Shown here one piece after another: positions 4,262-5,030 of a stretch of DNA of 5,030 bases; positions within the stretch are counted from its first letter, which is position 1; each line of letters begins with the position of its first letter. The DNA is taken from contig JACPHF010000016.1 in assembly GCA_016188735.1 (NCBI GenBank), positions 1 through 5,030 on the forward strand, in the 5' to 3' direction. This stretch comes from Parcubacteria group bacterium. GTDB lineage: Bacteria; Patescibacteriota; Minisyncoccia; Minisyncoccales; UBA10102. The notes beneath the pieces are model-generated. The model was not told the DNA's origin, made no database searches, and worked only from the letters and a program-made list of their open reading frames with translations. Position numbers and translations under genes: made by a program.

Positions 4262-4349
4262 CTGCCGAGAGCGAGCTGTCATCAAAATTAACTTATGAAC
4301 TTGCGAACTTATCAACTTATGAACTTTGATGCCAATTCGCTCTCGGCAG
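4262..4349. repeat. Long imperfect inverted repeat IR3 with internal direct repeats
   Basis: The arms 4262-4286 and 4325-4349 form a 25-position stem: 22 Watson-Crick pairs, one G-T and two mismatches. The outer 13 pairs, CTGCCGAGAGCGA/TCGCTCTCGGCAG, are perfect. The inner tip, CATCAAA/TTTGATG, replaces AGATTAA/TTAATCT of IR1 while keeping pairing, and the two internal mismatches fall at the same positions as in IR1. The terminal loop and tip hold AACTTAT three times (4290, 4306, 4314), two of them inside AACTTATGAACTT (4290-4302 and 4314-4326). On the + strand the stem is followed by ATTTTTAT, so it could also act as a terminator in that direction. Confidence 0.8.
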
Positions 4350-4371
4350 ATTTTTATGAAAAGAACTTTCT

Positions 4372-4425
4372 TCTGATCTTTCGGATCAGATCTCCGACTT
4401 CGACTATTTCAAAATCGGGGATTTG
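4372..4425. promoter_or_regulatory. Two hairpins upstream of the third TA promoter, one related to the ACCAGAT element
   Basis: TCTGATC/GATCAGA with loop TTTCG (4372-4390) is followed by CAGATCTCCGA...TCGGGGATTTG (4386-4425). The second aligns without gaps to the ACCAGAT hairpin at 1862-1905 (29 of 44 positions by hand), and several T-to-C changes in the left arm match A-to-G changes in the right arm, keeping the stem. The first hairpin shares four bases with it and competes for pairing. It ends about 10 bases before the -35 and may be an operator or RNA structure. Confidence 0.55.
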
Positions 4426-4434
4426 ACTCGAAAC

Positions 4435-4463
4435 TTGTTTTCTTCACTTCATTCAGTTAAAAT
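4435..4463 (+). promoter_or_regulatory. Promoter of the third TA operon
   Basis: TTGTTT (4435-4440), 17 bases, TAAAAT (4458-4463), then eight bases to the ATG at 4472. This is the best match to a sigma-70-type promoter in the window, and implies a leaderless or nearly leaderless mRNA. There is no Shine-Dalgarno. Confidence 0.75.
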
Positions 4464-4471
4464 TCTTTCAT

Positions 4472-4663
4472 ATGTCTACAAAACTCATTGAACAAAAACA
4501 ACAGAAAGATGTGCTCAAGAAAATTCTTGAAGAGCTCCGCCGCCTACGTCGAGAAATCGCTGGACTTTACCCCCAAGAAGACCTTGATGAGTACGCTCAC
4601 CCAGAACGCATCAAGCGCTCTTACCAGAAAGCCTTGAGGCAGTACCCGCCTCGTTCTGCATGA
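4472..4663 (+). CDS. Short coiled-coil antitoxin of a RelE/ParE-type pair
   Basis: This 63-residue protein is called antitoxin from its position before a RelE-type toxin, the ATGA overlap and its C-terminus. Residues 37-58 (DLDEYAHPERIKRSYQKALRQY) match residues 47-68 of the second operon's antitoxin in the pattern Y-x2-P-x2-[IL]-[RK]-x-S-[FY]-x2-A-[IL]-R-x-[WY]. The N-terminal half is not ribbon-helix-helix: it is a charged helix (about 5-32) with I/L at heptad-like spacing, probably a coiled-coil dimerisation segment. No DNA-binding domain is evident, so it may not autoregulate like its relative, or it may use another mode. It is shorter than typical RHH antitoxins and could be a domain-swapped or reduced form. 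Confidence 0.82.
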   Translation: MSTKLIEQKQQKDVLKKILEELRRLRREIAGLYPQEDLDEYAHPERIKRSYQKALRQYPPRSA

Positions 4664-4917
4664 AGATTGTTCGGACAGACGATTTTGATCGCGCTTTCGC
4701 AAAACTTCCCAGTCATATCAAACGTCTCTACCAAATTCAAGAGGAACGTTTCGTGGAGGACTGGCGTGATCCGCGTCTTCACATAAAGAAAGTTCGGACT
4801 CTTGCTTATGCGTTCTCGTTTCGCATCACCAGGAACTATCGGGTCTTTTTCTATTTTCAGAACTCAGATACAGCAATCTTTTTCGATGTCGGTCACCGAA
4901 AAGATGTTTATCGGTGA
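4660..4917 (+). CDS. RelE/ParE-superfamily toxin, paralogue of the second operon's toxin
   Basis: This 85-residue protein has exactly the length of the toxin at 2868-3125 and about 56% identity to it with no gaps. The shared core includes MKIV at the start, KLP...RLY, W.DPRLHI.K (35-44), FSFRITR.YRV (52-62) and GHRKDVYR (78-85), with the basic residues and terminal Tyr expected of a RelE-type mRNA interferase. A ParE-like target remains possible. The start is the ATG in the ATGA overlap with the antitoxin. The 3' end of the gene and the bases after it (4889-4933) are identical over 45 bases to 3097-3141, much closer than the rest of the gene, suggesting local gene conversion or recombination. 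TCACCGA/TCGGTGA forms a seven-pair stem over the stop codon in both copies. Confidence 0.88.
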   Translation: MKIVRTDDFDRAFAKLPSHIKRLYQIQEERFVEDWRDPRLHIKKVRTLAYAFSFRITRNYRVFFYFQNSDTAIFFDVGHRKDVYR

Positions 4918-4920
4918 TTT

Positions 4921-4940
4921 TAAATTTTCAAACTGCTTTC
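4921..4940 (+). repeat. 20-base TA-end block, third copy
   Basis: Identical to 1758-1777 although the upstream toxin is of a different family; one base differs from 3129-3148. See the evidence for the first copy. Confidence 0.85.
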
Positions 4941-4951
4941 AGCACTATTAC

Positions 4952-5006
4952 AACATTCCAACATTCTGACTTGCCCGCCTCTGGAGGGAGAATGTTGGAA
5001 TGTTTT
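4952..5006 (+). terminator. Rho-independent terminator of the third TA operon
   Basis: The same perfect 16-base-pair stem as after hicBA (4952-4967 against 4989-5004) is followed by T residues. The block 4952-5030 matches 1787-1866 with one T missing and one G/A substitution. The window ends at ACCAGAT (5024-5030), the first bases of another ACCAGAT hairpin. Confidence 0.82.
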
Positions 5007-5030
5007 CTGATCCCCGATTCAGAACCAGAT

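Noticed and set aside
1084..4349. Classical integron attC array
   Set aside because: The folded-site logic is similar, but I find no RYYYAAC/GTTRRRY core pair at the repeat ends and no integrase in the window. Kept only as an analogy.
4262..4349. Type III TA repeat RNA or a CRISPR array
   Set aside because: The AACTTAT repeats are too short and irregular, there is no ToxN-like gene next to them, and there are no regularly spaced repeats with unique spacers.

Overview
This window is bacterial, and its most striking property is a repeating layout. Three small toxin-antitoxin (TA) operons lie on the + strand: hicB-hicA at 1265-1760, an RHH antitoxin with a RelE/ParE-type toxin at 2638-3125, and a second RelE/ParE-type pair at 4472-4917. 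They alternate with three unrecognised genes on the - strand: 1-1025 (running off the left edge), 1890-2366 and 3390-4112. Each - gene is divergent from the TA operon to its right and convergent with the TA operon to its left, so the region reads as repeated units of '- gene / long inverted repeat / TA promoter / TA / hairpins'. The last bases of the window already begin the hairpin block that would precede a further unit.

The two gene classes differ in style. The - genes are GC-rich (a counted line, 601-660, is 67% GC) and each starts behind a strong AAGGAGG-type ribosome binding site. The TA genes are much richer in AT (line 2641-2700 is 42% GC) and have no Shine-Dalgarno before the first gene. 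Their promoters have a strict TTGTGT/TTGTTT - 17 bases - TAAAAT/TAAGCT form that puts transcription starts within a few bases of the ATG, so near-leaderless transcripts are likely. The organism cannot be named. Dense small TA modules of this kind would fit an uncultivated lineage such as the Candidate Phyla Radiation, but that is only a guess.

The noncoding DNA is as interesting as the genes. (1) Each divergent gap holds a long imperfect inverted repeat with arms of the form CTGCCGAGA...TCTCGGCAG. The outer two share the same internal mismatches while their tip stems differ by compensated changes. (2) The HicBA operon and a RelE-type operon share an exact 24-base promoter-proximal block although their coding regions are unrelated. 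All three operons share a 20-base block at or just after the stop codon. (3) A second hairpin family (ACCAGAT... type) lies after TA1 and TA2, a compensated relative lies before TA3, and its start is cut by the right edge. (4) Arrays of five to six GC-rich hairpins sit at the 3' ends of the middle and right - genes. Together these suggest exchangeable TA modules in a conserved structured frame. The frame resembles a gene-cassette array in logic, but has no recognisable integron core site.

Smaller points: a perfect 33-base tandem duplication spans the hicB/hicA junction; the two RelE-type toxins are about 56% identical while their antitoxins keep only the C-terminal toxin-contact motif and have unrelated N-termini; the leftmost - protein seems to contain an internal duplication; and the rightmost - protein has a CxxH...HxxC pattern. 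No tRNA, rRNA, CRISPR array, transposase or integrase is visible.
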